Assembly (NCBI RefSeq): GCF_000208745.1
Contig: NC_030858.1
Span: 16,761,887 to 16,825,886 of the forward strand
Origin: Theobroma cacao
Taxonomy: Eukaryota; Streptophyta; Magnoliopsida; Malvales; Malvaceae
Direction of reading: 5' to 3'
DNA length: 64,000 nucleotides
The notes under the pieces are model-generated. The model did not search any database and was not told the DNA's origin. It saw only the letters and a list, made by a program, of their open reading frames with translations. This document shows positions 44,121-55,050 of this stretch, in pieces. Position numbers and translations under genes: made by a program. Numbering within the stretch: the first letter of the stretch is position 1; each line of letters opens with the position of its first letter.

Positions 44121-44689
44121 TATTAAAATTAGATACAAGTTCACTATAATCGGCTTCGTCAGCTTATGAGTATTGTAAAGCTAGCAATAAATCAAGTAGT
44201 GATGACATCTACGAGTTTGTGAATTTCATGCCATCTACTTGCTTGTAAAAATGCCTGTAAGAGGTTGCAGGTAGTCATACGTGACAGGGTAAATAGCATA
44301 AAAAAGGAAAGTTTAAGGAAGTCATGATTAGCAAAGAGTTTTCACTATATTTATTAATAACTTGTCTCCACGGTTTAATTGATTACGGTTGGGACAAATT
44401 AGAAGCCATTTTGGAAAAGTTCTTAATGTTTTTCAGTTTTCAAAGGAGGTAGGATAGAGGAAGGATTTTAGGTTTTTGATATTTGGGGTTGGGTAAAAGC
44501 AAGAACAACAATTGAACAATTAAATGGGGTATGGTTTTTCAATTACAAAATTAGTGCTAATCGAGCTTGTTTCAACACACGTTCATCATTCTGGCAGAAG
44601 AGAGATTTTGTCAAGAAATTGCCTTAAACATAAATTCAAACCATTCTTGGTCCTTCCACTGAGACCAAATGAAGGATTGTTAATGATAA
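44121..44689. other. Transition from AT-rich repeat to LINE sequence, no gene resolved
   Basis: The first half is mixed AT-rich. From about 44480 short frames (KARTTIEQLNGVWFFNYKIS) may be the decayed N-terminal part of LINE ORF1, but no convincing motif is seen. Confidence 0.4.
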
Positions 44690-46048
44690 TAGTGAAAACA
44701 AGAGCTGTATTAACGTTTTGTTGGGTCATAATGATGGGGAGGATTTTTCAGCCACCAAGGAGTTTGCTAAAGTCTGTGCAATCTATATGGATGATGAAAT
44801 TCTCCAATGGTTGGAGAATTCCATGGTAGCTGATAGTGATAATATTAAGGATCTAGATTCCATGATGACTCAATTAAAGGAGTGTGGCAAGGTTGGGGTG
44901 GAGATACACCACATGTCAAGACACAAATCTTGATTTCTTTAAGGATAATGGTTTGATAGAGCACCATAAGAAAGAGAAAAGAAAGCTTCAAAAGTTGGTT
45001 CTTTTGTTTTTATATGTGGAATGTAAACTTGGCAGGGGAAAGAGAAAGTGTTGGATCTTTGCGTCAACTATGCCTATCCATGAGTGGAATGCACACACAT
45101 TCCAAGCCATTGTAGGTGAAGAGAATGTTAAATTCACTTCATTTGAAAGGATTGTTATGATGATGAGTACATGCCTAAAGGTTAGATTGGATGAAGTGAT
45201 ATGGCTACAAATGGGTGAAAAGCTTTATGAGGTGCATGCAAATGAATTCTAAACAGAAAGGTGATTAGAGTTTCTTGCAATTGCCACTTTAAATAAATGG
45301 GATGCGCAATCTAATGGCAACTTGCAATCTATAGCAAATGGGAAAAATGGAATTTTTTATGAAGTAGTACCAGATGGATGTAACTGTCAAGCTCACAATA
45401 AGCCATCTGATAGTGTTAGGCAAGTTTTTAACATTGCCCTTCTTGTTGATGGTGATATGTAGCACGGGATAGGCCAAATTGGGAAAGGGAAGAGAAACTT
45501 TTGTTAGTCCTCTAATAAGTCATTAATTGATAGGCCCATTGAGTTTAATGAATACCAAATTTGTGAGTGGGCCAGTTTGAGGAGATTATGGAAACAAGTT
45601 TGGGTTTGTTGCAAATTAACGAGTTTTGAGTCAAACAGAAGTTGAATTGGCTAGATTGGAAGGGAATAAAAGTCTAAACAATACTAGGCTTAAGGGAGAT
45701 GGCCTAGTGGAATGGGGAGAGAATTACGACATGCAAAACTCTAGACTATAAGGAAACGGTGATGGGAGAATTATAGACCTAGTGAACAATAACCAATTAG
45801 GATTGGAATAAATGAGGATGGCTAAAGATAATGGGTTCTGATTGTGTAGAAATGGAACAAATAAGAAAAGAGCAAATGGGCTCGAGCTTAAGGGAAGACG
45901 TAGCTTTGGAAGTGGATACAAAAAGGTTGGAGTACTTAGTGATAGTGATAGAATTGGGTTTTAGTAAAAATAAGACACATGGTCAAGTTGTGTCCCAAAC
46001 TCTAGAAGCTTTTACAAGCCTTGGTGAGGGAAACACAAAGGAGATAGA
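44690..46048 (+). pseudogene. LINE ORF1-like fossil, N-terminal and middle part
   Basis: The segment VCAIYMDDEILQWLENSMVA near 44780, then FASTMPIHEWNAHTFQAIVG near 45059-45118 and LKVRLDEVIWLQMGEKLYEV near 45176, resembles the conserved middle of plant LINE ORF1 proteins (the 'W..GIPLHAWN..TF' pattern). Frameshifts occur near 44885-44935 and stops follow after 45250. After 46048 the sequence turns into a TG repeat and other DNA; a probable C-terminal part appears at 54240-54715. ORF1 of LINEs binds the element RNA. Confidence 0.5.
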
Positions 46049-46064
46049 GTGTGTGTGTGTGTGT
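46049..46064. repeat. (TG)n microsatellite
   Basis: About eight TG units at the boundary between the LINE fossil and an unidentified repeat element that begins TCACAATCC. Confidence 0.85.
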
Positions 46065-47405
46065 CACAATCCAATCTTAGGCCATGACTGGTATGAGAAC
46101 CAAGGAGACTATCCTCCCTTGATTCAAGCAAGCCTTACTCATTTAATACACCTGTGCAATTCCATACACCATAAACACCAAACTCAGTCGGCTCTCATAC
46201 ATATATACATGTCAAACATACATTATCCATTACGCATACTCATGTGCTTGTATAGGCCCTTGGGCCATTACATCATATCTTATGCATCATAGTACACCAC
46301 TATACTTAGCTATAACACAAAAAAGTGTAACTTGACACTTGTAAGCACATGACTAAAAATGAGACTCATCAACAGAATGTAGCAAGACTCATGTAGGCTC
46401 AAGGGTTGACTATAAGGCATACCTATCAACAAACTCGAGGATCCCTCCCCAGATGGTGATCTATTCTACGCATATATATGAAAACCAAAAACATGAGTCT
46501 TAAAAACGTGAGTGTAACTTAGTGAATGAATAATGGAAAACGAGAACAAGCTAAGTATAAGTTGTTAATGATGCCATGCATTGGTTCTCAAACTATGCAT
46601 TTCATTTTAAAACCAAATTTCCATTCCAAGCATGAATGACGATATAATACGTGCAACAATTAGATGTATTTATATAGTATAAAAACTTCCTTAAAAGTTT
46701 AAGAAGGGGTGCAAATTGATGGCCTTTAAATGGCATTTAAAGGAATCCAAAGACTTAATTCTAGTGTAAAGGGATTGACTTTTTTTCCTTTGGGGGTTGA
46801 TCCATAGCTCACAGAACCTATTCTATGGGTTCTATCCTTTAGGGATTGACCTTCTCCCTTGGTGGTGTTAATCCCTTTTTAATAGAATGTCTTAAAAAGG
46901 CTACTAAAATCTGGGGATCGACCTTTCTTATGTTGAGGATCAATCCCTACAAAACAGAATTCCTCCTATTGAGCTACAGGACCATAGGGATTGACCTCTT
47001 CACCCTTGGAGATTGATCCTTTTTTCAATAGAAATCATTTTTTGAGTTCTTTTAAGCTATAAACTCATTTACATAAGAAATGATCCATCTCCCTCTAACA
47101 CAAGCTTGCCACAAGCTTCAACACCATCAAAACATCAATCTCCTAACATCTAGTAAGAGTGGATCGCAATCCAACAATTAATACCTCATCAAGCTTCCTT
47201 TCATTTTAGATGCTTAAATCTAAAACAAGTCAATTAAAGGAAGCATCTTATTTAGTTTTCAACATGCACTCTAGGAAAGAAAAGAGTTTCTTTTATGAAC
47301 ATTATCAATAGTATAAGTAAGATCATCAACAACACAAGAGCCACATGCCCTTCCTTTAAACACAAGTCGTCTACAATCAAAGTCATCAACAATAGTCCAA
47401 CACAT

Positions 47406-47600
47406 GCCTTCCACCTCACACATGCTGCCCACATCACTATTACTAGCAAAACAATGATCATGTGCCTTTCACCTTACACATGTTATCCACAATCATACAA
47501 TAGACTTAGACCCTTCACCTCACAGACGTTATCCATAATCAAGATAAAAACTTGTACCCTACACTTGGCACATGTTATCCATAATCAAATATGTATCCAC
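47406..47600. repeat. Degenerate minisatellite, about 50-57 bp unit
   Basis: The phrase 'ccttYcaccttacacatgtt' plus 'atccacaatca' recurs at about 47407, 47464, 47512 and 47558, with substitutions and small indels between copies. Confidence 0.6.
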
Positions 47601-47658
47601 ATAATTAAATTTTAAATAAGGTTTTCCACCAAAACGCTTGTTCCCTTAACACTTTCAA

Positions 47659-47681
47659 ATACACACACACACACACACACA
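47659..47681. repeat. (AC)n microsatellite
   Basis: Uninterrupted ACACAC run of about 23 bases inside the unidentified repeat element. Confidence 0.9.
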
Positions 47682-48509
47682 AAGTATATCAACTTTGTCA
47701 AATGGACAATTGCACCACAATTCTTAATTGGGATTTCACAAATATGTGCAAACAGATGAATTTGTAAAACACGATTTATGCTTCTTTTTATTCAAAATGG
47801 GTGTTGATGCAATCCACTTACCTCAAGTGTCTCTTCTTACGACTTTGGCAAGTAGACTTCATGCACCTAGCTTCCGATAGTTCCTTAAGGCTTCAAAGGA
47901 TCCTAGAACAACCATAGCTCACTTAAATTCTTCCTTGCTTATTAATTCAAAACAAGTCAAGTAACTATGAAATTTCATTTTTCGAAGTCAACAAGCTTAG
48001 ACTTTCATTCCAAAACTTCCACAATTTCAAAACATCAAGTCCTTACCTTGGTGAACAATCAAGAGTAGCTTTCCACTGATTTCCTTAGCCTAGAAGAAGA
48101 GATTAAGCTGTAACCAAAAAGAAAAGAAATTACAAGCTAGTCAAATTGAAGGTAATGGCTTAAAGAAGCTAAAATGCACTTTTGTTTCTAATCTTAAGGC
48201 CCCAAAATGAGTGTAAGAGTGAGTGGGAGTGAGAAGGGGAGAGTTCGAAGGGTTTGAGTGAAAAAATGAGTGAAAAGAGCCTAAGAGAACTTAATGGGCA
48301 GATGGGCCAAAGTTAGCCAAGTATACTCATGAAGATCAACCCTTTTTGAAGGGGGGTCGATCCTTTCAATCCAAAAACCTATTTAAGGGCTTATGGAAAC
48401 CAAGGATTGACCCGTTATGCTCAAAGGCTTTATCCCTTCAAGACAAAATGCTTGAAAGGCTTGTCTACTTAGTTTTTCTTGTTCATTAACTTTCTAACAC
48501 TCCCCTTTT

Positions 48510-48994
48510 TGATACAAGAGTATAATAGTAGATTATTATTAGTTTGAAATTATAGGTATATTAAAATTCTTCCTTTACTTGTATTAAGATTTTAAACTAG
48601 TCATGTTCTATTTAGGAATAGAACACCTATTTTATTTAAATCTCTTATTAATTATTCTAATTGTATTAGAATAATTAGGAGTAGAGTTTTATTAGGATTT
48701 GGGCCTATAATACTATAAATAGGACCCTTAGGCTTAGTTATGAGACATTCAGAGTTGAGAGTTAATAAATAATATTTTCTTAAGCAGGAGTTCTTATTTC
48801 TCTAGGCTTTTTTAAAGAGTAAGAGGTTTTAGTATCTTTGGCCTAGCCAACCAAAATGGGATTTTGGCTATTTTTCACCTTAGTGGGGTTTTCAACCTTG
48901 CCAAGATTGGTGATTCACCTTAGTGGGGTTTTCAACCTCGCCACGATTGGTGTCTTTCACAACGCACAAGTGTCTTTACAACGCCCCGGCGTCA
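48510..48994 (+). repeat. 5' LTR of the Ty3/gypsy element
   Basis: TGATACAAGAG to CCCCGGCGTCA. A TATA-like 'ctataaatagga' lies near 48713. It contains an internal 40-bp tandem duplication: 'ttcaccttagtggggttttc...gattggtg' at 48874 and 48914. Confidence 0.92.
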
Positions 48995-48997
48995 GTT

Positions 48998-49009
48998 TGG
49001 TATCAGAGC
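48998..49009 (+). promoter_or_regulatory. Primer-binding site, Met-tRNA type
   Basis: TGGTATCAGAGC three bases after the LTR is the standard plant site complementary to the 3' end of initiator Met-tRNA. It primes minus-strand DNA synthesis. Confidence 0.92.
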
Positions 49010-49377
49010 GGGAGGATCATTGTTCGTTGCATAAAGATTCACTGTCAAGTTTCAATACTCCCTGTTCGGGTCATTTTATTTATTGCTTTATAGTTATATC
49101 ATCATCTTTTTTTTTTCTCTACATCACCACATCATCATCATCATATAATAAAATACCGTCAAGATGTTAAAATCGTCAAAGAGATGATCACGAGATTGAG
49201 ATTACAGAACTACGTCAGTAAATTCAAGAATTACAAGAGCAACTCGCAAGACGTGATGCTCAAATCAACAATAACAACTCTAGTGATGAAGATAATGACA
49301 CTAATCCGTTTCATCAAAATTCATCCTCTGAATAAGAAATACCTATTCGTCGCCTAAGAACTGCTGCTACCAGAGAT

Positions 49378-50736
49378 TTGGGAATCAAAGTCAACATTCT
49401 TGAGTTTGAAGGAAGACTTCATCCTGATGACTTCCTTGACTGGCTCTACACAGTGGAAATAGTTTTCGAGCTCAAAGATATTCCCGATGAAAAACGTGTG
49501 AAGCTTATGGCAATTAAATTAAAGAAGCACACTTCTATTTGGTGGGAAAATCTCAAAAGGCAACAAGAAAGAGAAGGACGCAACAAGATCATAACATGGG
49601 ATAAGATGCGTCGAGAACTCAAGCATAAGTTCCGTCCTGAGCATTATCGACAAGAAATTTTTATCAAATTTCATAACTTGAGGCAAAAAACAATGTCGGT
49701 AGAAGAATATACAATGGAGTTCGAACAACTTCACATGAAGTGCGATGTCCATGAACTTGAAGAACAAACTGTAGCTCGTTATCTTGGGGGTCTCAATGTT
49801 GAAATTGCAGATGTTGTTCAACTACAACCATATGGGAACCTAAATGATGTCATCAAATTAGCATTAAAGGTTGAGAAACAACAATTAAGAAAAAGCTCAG
49901 TGAGTTTATCTAGACAAAAAGATTCCACCTCAAACCGTGGGAGACAAAGTTCAGCAACCATTCCACCTCCAAAGGTAAACTCTTTCAAAATTCTAAACAA
50001 TAAAGAGACTACTTCTACTCGTGTTTCTAATGTCAACAAAAAGTGCTTCAAATGCCAAGGATTTGGGCATATTGCTTCTGATTGTCCAAATCGAAAAATT
50101 ATCTCTTTAGTTGAAGAAGAAGTCATGGAAGAACCTAGACTAGAAAAAGTAGACGATGAGCTAGAAATATTCAACAACAAAGAGATAGAAGAAGTTTCTG
50201 CTGACCATGGAGAAGCTCTTGTTGTTCGTCGTAACCTTAACACTACTATGATGACAGAAGATGAAAGTTGGCTACGTCACAACATATTCTATACAAGGTG
50301 CACATCTCAAGGGAAGGTTTGTAATGTCATTATTGATAGTGGAAGCTGTGAGAATGTTGTTGCCAACTACATGGTGGAAAAGTTGAAACTTCCAATTGAA
50401 GTACATCCTCATCGTTACAAGTTACAATGGATGAGAAAAGGAAACGTCGTTAAGGTAACAAAGCGCTATTGTATTCAATTCTCTATTGGAAATAAGTATG
50501 AAGATGAAGTCTGGTGTGATGTTATTCCAATGGACGCTTGCCACTTGTTGTTAGGACGCCCATGGCAATATGATCGTCGAGCTCACCATGATGGATACAA
50601 GAATACTTATTCCTTCATTAAGGATGGAGTAAAAATTATGTTGACTTCTTTAAAACCAAAAGACCAACCAAAGAGACAAGAGGAAGATAAAACACTCATC
50701 ACTATGTCTAGTTTAAACAAAGCTTATCGTGAGTGA
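49378..50736 (+). CDS. Gag-protease frame of the Ty3/gypsy element
   Basis: An open frame of 452 codons; its first codon here is TTG, so the true start lay upstream. The upstream part of the same frame (from about 49185) has stops near 49220 and 49334. A retrotransposon gag domain covers roughly residues 10-160 (DDFLDWLYTVEIVFELKDIP, WWENL, MSVEEYTMEFEQL). The zinc knuckle CFKCQGFGHIASDC lies near residue 222. The retropepsin active site IIDSGSCENVV is near residue 318, with LLLGRPWQYD near its end. It stops at TGA 50734-50736, where the ancestral frame would continue into RT. Part of a polyprotein, so not functional as a full unit. Confidence 0.82.
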   Translation: MGIKVNILEFEGRLHPDDFLDWLYTVEIVFELKDIPDEKRVKLMAIKLKKHTSIWWENLKRQQEREGRNKIITWDKMRRELKHKFRPEHYRQEIFIKFHNLRQKTMSVEEYTMEFEQLHMKCDVHELEEQTVARYLGGLNVEIADVVQLQPYGNLNDVIKLALKVEKQQLRKSSVSLSRQKDSTSNRGRQSSATIPPPKVNSFKILNNKETTSTRVSNVNKKCFKCQGFGHIASDCPNRKIISLVEEEVMEEPRLEKVDDELEIFNNKEIEEVSADHGEALVVRRNLNTTMMTEDESWLRHNIFYTRCTSQGKVCNVIIDSGSCENVVANYMVEKLKLPIEVHPHRYKLQWMRKGNVVKVTKRYCIQFSIGNKYEDEVWCDVIPMDACHLLLGRPWQYDRRAHHDGYKNTYSFIKDGVKIMLTSLKPKDQPKRQEEDKTLITMSSLNKAYRE

Positions 50737-53426
50737 AGCCTTTTATACCTCTTATTAGTTTGTAAGGAGAATGAAGTATCTTCACCTTCATCCAAAGATG
50801 TCAAACCCATAATTGAAGAGTTTTGTGATGTTGTACCTGAAGAGATACCTCATGGACTGCCACCAATGCGAGATATTCAGCATGCCATCGATTTCATCCT
50901 TGGTATTGTAATTCCAAACAAGCCTGCTTATCTCATGAGTCCGCAAGAGTATAAGGAGTTACAACATCAAGTCAAACAACTTTTGGAGAAAGGCTTAGTA
51001 AGAGAAAGCGTTAGCCCTTGTGTTGTTCCTGCTTTATTAGTTCCAAAAAAAGATGAAACATGGCGTATGTGCATTGACAGTCGTGCCGTGAACAAAATCA
51101 CCATCAAGTATCGTTTTCCCATTCCTAGACTTGATGATTTGTTGGATCAATTGCATAGTGCTATTATCTTTTCCAAGATCGATCTGCATAGTGGTTATCA
51201 CCAAATTCGAATGCAACTTAGAGATGAATGGAAAACTGCATTTAAAACTTGTGATGGGCTATATGAGTGGACAGTTATGCCTTTTGGCGTTTCTAATGCA
51301 CCTAGCACCTTTATGCGCCTAATGAACCAAGTATTTCGTCCTTTTATTGGGAAGTTTGTTGTGGTTTATTTTGATGATATTTTGGTGTATAGTAAAAGTC
51401 AGAAAGAACATCTACAACATTTATGGTAGATATTTGAAGTACTTCGAGAGCAAAAGCTTTTTGTTAACTTAAAGAAGTGTGAATTTATGACCAACAAAGT
51501 TATTTTCCTGGGATATGTTGTTTCAAACCAAGGGATTGAAGTGGACCAAAGCAAAGTTGATGTTATTGTCAATTGTCCAGTTCTGAAGTCACTTCATGAT
51601 GTTCGAAGCTTTCATGGATTGACCTCTTTTTATCGACGTTTCATCAAAAACTTCAGTTCTGTTGCTGCTCCGCTTACTGAATGCCTCAAACAAGATAGTT
51701 TCATATGGAGTACCAAGGCACAACATAGCTTCGAGGAATTGAAAGAAAGGATTACTAAAGCTCCCGTGCTTGCACTTCTGAACTTTGATTTGGTGTTTGA
51801 AGTTGATTGTGATGTCTCTAATGTTGGTATTGGTGCTGTTCTTTCTCAAGAAGGAAAATCAATTGCTTTTTTAGTGAGAAACTCAATGATGCAAAATTGA
51901 AGTACTTAACTTTTGATAAAGAGTTTTATGCTGTTATTCGAGCCCTTGATCATTGGAGCCATTATTTATTACCAAAAGAATTAATCTTTTATTCTGACCA
52001 TGAAGCCTTCAAACACCTTAACTCCCAACGCAAGCTTAATCGACGACATGCAGCTTGGAGTGAGTTTCTTCAAGCCTTTCCAATTCTCCTCAAGCACAAG
52101 TCAAGTGCACAAAACAAAGTAGATGATGCCTTAAGTCGTCGCCTTACTCTCCTCTCTACCTTACAATTAAAGGTTGTTGGCTTTGAAGTTATGAAAGAAT
52201 TGTATGAGAAAGATCCTGAATTTAGTGAGATATGGAAGTCCAGTTCCTAACATCCTTATCGACAGTTTCATCAGCAAGAAGGATATCTTTTTAAAGGTAA
52301 CCAACTATGCATTCATCAATGTTCTTTACGTCAATCTATTATTTGGGAAACTCATAATGGAGGATTAGCTAGACATTTTGGGAGAGACAAAACATTGGCT
52401 CTTGTGAAAGAAAAGTTTTATTGGCCCAAACTGGAACGAGATATCATCCGACATATTCAAAGGTGCCGTATTTGCCATATTGCTAAACTTGGAAATCAAA
52501 ACACTAGTATGTATAAACCATTACCCATTCCTGAAGCTCCTTGGGTAGATGTAAGTATGGATTTTGTTTTGGGTTTACCAAGAACTCAAAGGCAAAAGGA
52601 TTTTGTAATGGTAGTCGTCGATAGATTTTCCAAAATGGCTCATTTTGTGCCATGTCGTAAAACTGATGATGCTTCTCACATAGCTGATTTGTACTTCAAA
52701 GAAATTGTGCGTCTTCATGGAATTCCAAAAACCATCACTTCAGATCGAGATGTGAAGTTCATGAGTCATTTCTGGCGAACTCTTTGGAGGAAAATGGGAA
52801 CTCACTTACAATTTAGTTCAGAAAGTCACCCTCAAACGGATGGTCAAACAGAAATGGTCAACAAAAGTTTGGGAAACTTATTACGAAGCTTTGTAGGTAA
52901 ACACATTCGCCAATGGGATATTGTATTAGCACAAGCAGAATTTTCTTATAATAATTCTGTGAGCCAAACAACTGGAAGATGTCCATTTGAAGTAGTGTAT
53001 GGAAAACGCCCTCTTAGTCCTTTGGACCTTCCTGCATTACCAACTACTCATGAATTTAGTGCTGATGCTGAAGAATGTGCTAAGCAAATCAAGAAGCTTC
53101 ATAAAGAAGTTCGAGAGAAGACTAATCGTCAGATTGACAGATACCAAAAGCAAGCCAACAAACACAAAAGGCCAGCTAGTTTTAAAAAGGGAGATTTAGT
53201 ATGGATTCATTTAAGGAAAGAACGTTTTCCTAAGTCTCGTGCAAAACTATCTCCTCGAGTTGATGGACCATTCCGAGTCTTAGAACGTATTAATGAAAAT
53301 GCTTACAAGATTGAACTTCCTAAAAATTATGAAGTTTCTACAACTTTCAATGTAGCTGATCTCTCACTTTACTATGGAGAACATGATGAAGATATGGATC
53401 TTGAAGACGATTTTTCTCCAACTTAG
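50737..53426 (+). pseudogene. RT, RNase H and integrase frame of the Ty3/gypsy element, broken
   Basis: RT motifs: [31 protein letters not shown] and the catalytic YFDD at 51367-51378. An in-frame stop lies at 51427-51429, best explained by a C-to-T change of a Gln codon. RNase H begins FEVDCDVSNVGIGAVL; a single-base deletion in a T run near 51868-51874 shifts the frame, which continues from 51897. Another stop is at 52248-52250. The integrase (52251-53426) has zinc residues CRICHIAKLG, the triad Asp in SMDFVLG, Asp in TSDRDVKF and Glu in DGQTEMVNK, and a GPF-type C-terminus. The last 343 codons (52395-53426) are fully open. Confidence 0.88.
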
Positions 53427-53432
53427 AGAGAA
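53425..53432 (+). promoter_or_regulatory. Polypurine tract of the Ty3/gypsy element
   Basis: AGAGAGAA, overlapping the stop of the integrase frame and abutting the 3' LTR. It would prime plus-strand synthesis. Short for a polypurine tract but in the right place. Confidence 0.65.
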
Positions 53433-53917
53433 TGATACAGGAGTATAATAGTAGATTATTATTAGTTTGGAATTATAGGTATATTAAAATTCTTCCTTTA
53501 CTTGTATTAGGATTTTAAGCTAGTCATGTTCTATTTAGGAATAGAACACCTATTTTATTTAAATATCTTATTAATTATTCTAATTGTATTAGAATAATTA
53601 GGAGTAGAGTTTTATTAGGATTTGGGCCTATAATACTATAAATAGGACCCTTAGGCTTAGTTATGAGGCATTCAGAGTTGAGAGTTAATAAATAATATTT
53701 TCTTAAGTAAGAGTGCTTATTTCTCTAGGCTCTTTTAAAGAATAAGAGGTTTTAGTATCTTTGGCCTAGCCAACCAAAGTGGGATTTTGACTATTTTTCA
53801 CCTTAGTGGGATTTTCAACCTTGCAAAGATTGGTGATTCACCTTAGTGGAGTTTTCAACCTCGCTACGATTGGTGTCTTTCACAACGTCCAGGTGTCTTT
53901 ACAACGCCCCGGTGTCA
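53433..53917 (+). repeat. 3' LTR of the Ty3/gypsy element
   Basis: 485 bp, the same length as the 5' LTR, TGATACAGGAG to CCCCGGTGTCA, followed by the TSD CTTTT. Its last 123 bases are part of a tandem duplication that extends into the flank. Confidence 0.92.
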
Positions 53918-54184
53918 CTTTTACTTGTTTGAACACTTTTAAGAGTTGATCCTTATACTTTAGGTTGGGGATAAAGTCCTCTATCCAGTTTTCACCTTAG
54001 TAGGATTTTCAACCTTGCAAAAATTGGTGATTCACCTTAGTGGAGTTTTCAACCTCGCTACGATTGGTGTCTTTCACAACGCCCAAGTGTCTTTACAATG
54101 CCCCGGTGTCACTTTTACTTGTTTGAACACTTTTAAGAGTTGATCCTTATACTTTAGGTTGGGGATAAAGTCCTCTATCCAGTT
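53795..54184 (+). repeat. 194-bp tandem duplication spanning the LTR/flank junction
   Basis: Copy 1 runs 53795-53988 (LTR tail plus about 70 bases of flank) and copy 2 53989-54184, offset exactly 194. Both end 'gataaagtcctctatccagtt'. Copy 2 therefore holds a second LTR tail and a second TSD CTTTT. The copies differ at only a few sites, so the duplication arose after the element inserted. A shared 'TTTTCA' at the joint may have aided slippage or unequal exchange. Confidence 0.88.
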
Positions 54185-54239
54185 CACCAAGTAAATTTAC
54201 CATCTTAACCTTGCATATAAAATCGAGATTCTACAAAAA

Positions 54240-54715
54240 GAGAGGAAAACATAGTGTAATATTGTCCAGATTGTTCATTTGATGGTAGGAAGAAGCAAAA
54301 GGACGCTCAAAGTGAAAAATCCAATGACTATACCAGTGAAATATAAAAACCTGGGTTGGGATTTCACATCTCTGATGCCGAATTTGGTTGAAAGTCTCAA
54401 TGAAATTAAAAAGAGAATCGACTGGAAAAAAGGTGAAATACAAAAAGGTGGAAAGAAGTTGAAAAAGAACGCTATGAAAGGAAAAGGGAAAAGAATCTTG
54501 ACAACTTGGAGGTAAGAGACTTAATTTCTAACGATTTAGGTGTAAATGTTTAATTATCTGATGGAGACATTTGAAATAGGAATGCCATAATTCCAAGGGA
54601 GGCTAAAAACATATGGAACATGCGTCCCCAACTTGGAATGACACCGTTGTGTGATGAGCATCAAGTTATGGACAGGTTGATTAAACTAGAAGAATTTAAC
54701 GAGCAAAATTGATTG
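54240..54715 (+). pseudogene. LINE ORF1-like fossil, C-terminal part
   Basis: A basic segment (IDWKKGEIQKGGKKLKKNAM, 54405-54464) is followed, in a shifted frame, by DLISNDLGVNV and, after stops, RNAIIPREAKNIWNM. The pattern 'SDGDI.NRN..I..EA..IW...LG' is typical of the C-terminus of plant LINE ORF1. It probably continues the fossil broken at 46048. Stops and frameshifts present. Confidence 0.45.
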
Positions 54716-54819
54716 GTTGCATTATATTAGTGTTTTTTTTTTTTTTATGTTTTCTGTTGTTTTGGTTATGTTATTGTGATGGTGTTGTGTTGGGGTGTGT
54801 ATATCTGTTTGCTGTAAGG

Positions 54820-55050
54820 TTCGTGTAGACAGAATGGAGATGTGTTCATGGAATGTACGCGGTTTAGGAAACTGTCTCGAAGCGCGAATGGTCAAAAAAT
54901 TGTTTCAGTTAAGCAAAGGAATATCACTTATTGCTTCATTTTCTGAGAGTCGAATGCTATGGTTGACTCATTGGCTTGATTATGTGTTGACAGAAACAAC
55001 ATGTTCTATGCTTGGTGGTAATTTCTTTTTATTTCTTTTTTGATGAGTTG
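54820..55050 (+). pseudogene. LINE ORF2 start, endonuclease N-terminus
   Basis: MEMCSWNVRGLGNCLEARMV followed by KKLFQLSKGISLIASFSESR matches the first strand of the APE-type endonuclease of plant LINEs ('..SWNVRGLG....VR...'). The usual 'FL(Q/M)E(S/T)K' Glu site appears as SFSESRM. After about 50 residues no ORF2 sequence can be followed, so ORF2 is truncated. Confidence 0.55.

Larger units (their letters stand above)
46065..48504. mobile_element. Unidentified repeat element, left part, interrupted by the Ty3/gypsy element
   Basis: No coding potential. It splits the LINE fossil, so it is an insertion, and it resumes after the Ty3/gypsy element at 53923, extending to about 54200. It holds recurrent '(g)ggattgacc' and 'ggatcaatccc' motifs (46767-47030, 48330-48410 and 53946), a minisatellite at 47406-47600 and a CA repeat. 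Size near 2.7 kb without ORFs suggests a solo LTR or non-autonomous element, but I could find no matching terminal duplication. Confidence 0.45.
48510..53917 (+). mobile_element. Ty3/gypsy retrotransposon, chromovirus-like, complete ends
   Basis: 5408 bp with two 485-bp LTRs (48510-48994, 53433-53917) flanked by CTTTT (48505-48509 and 53918-53922). A Met-tRNA-type primer site follows the 5' LTR. Gag-protease, RT, RNase H and integrase lie in one long reading frame, now broken by stops and one frameshift. By hand I count about 22 differences between the LTRs (about 4.5%), so it is the youngest complete element here. The gag and the integrase end (DGPFRVLERINENAYKIELP) fit the chromovirus branch. 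No clear chromodomain follows; CRM, Reina or Galadriel group was not resolved. Confidence 0.92.

Noticed and set aside
48998..49009. tRNA gene fragment
   Set aside because: It is the 12-base primer-binding site next to an LTR, not a tRNA gene; no cloverleaf follows.
49818..50243. Minus-strand frame of 141 codons rich in Ser/Arg/Leu
   Set aside because: It is the antisense shadow of the gag frame of the Ty3/gypsy element.
53918..54184. Second, separate LTR insertion at the right of the Ty3/gypsy element
   Set aside because: Only the last part of the LTR is present and the flank is duplicated with it at a constant offset of 194, so it is a tandem duplication and not a new insertion.
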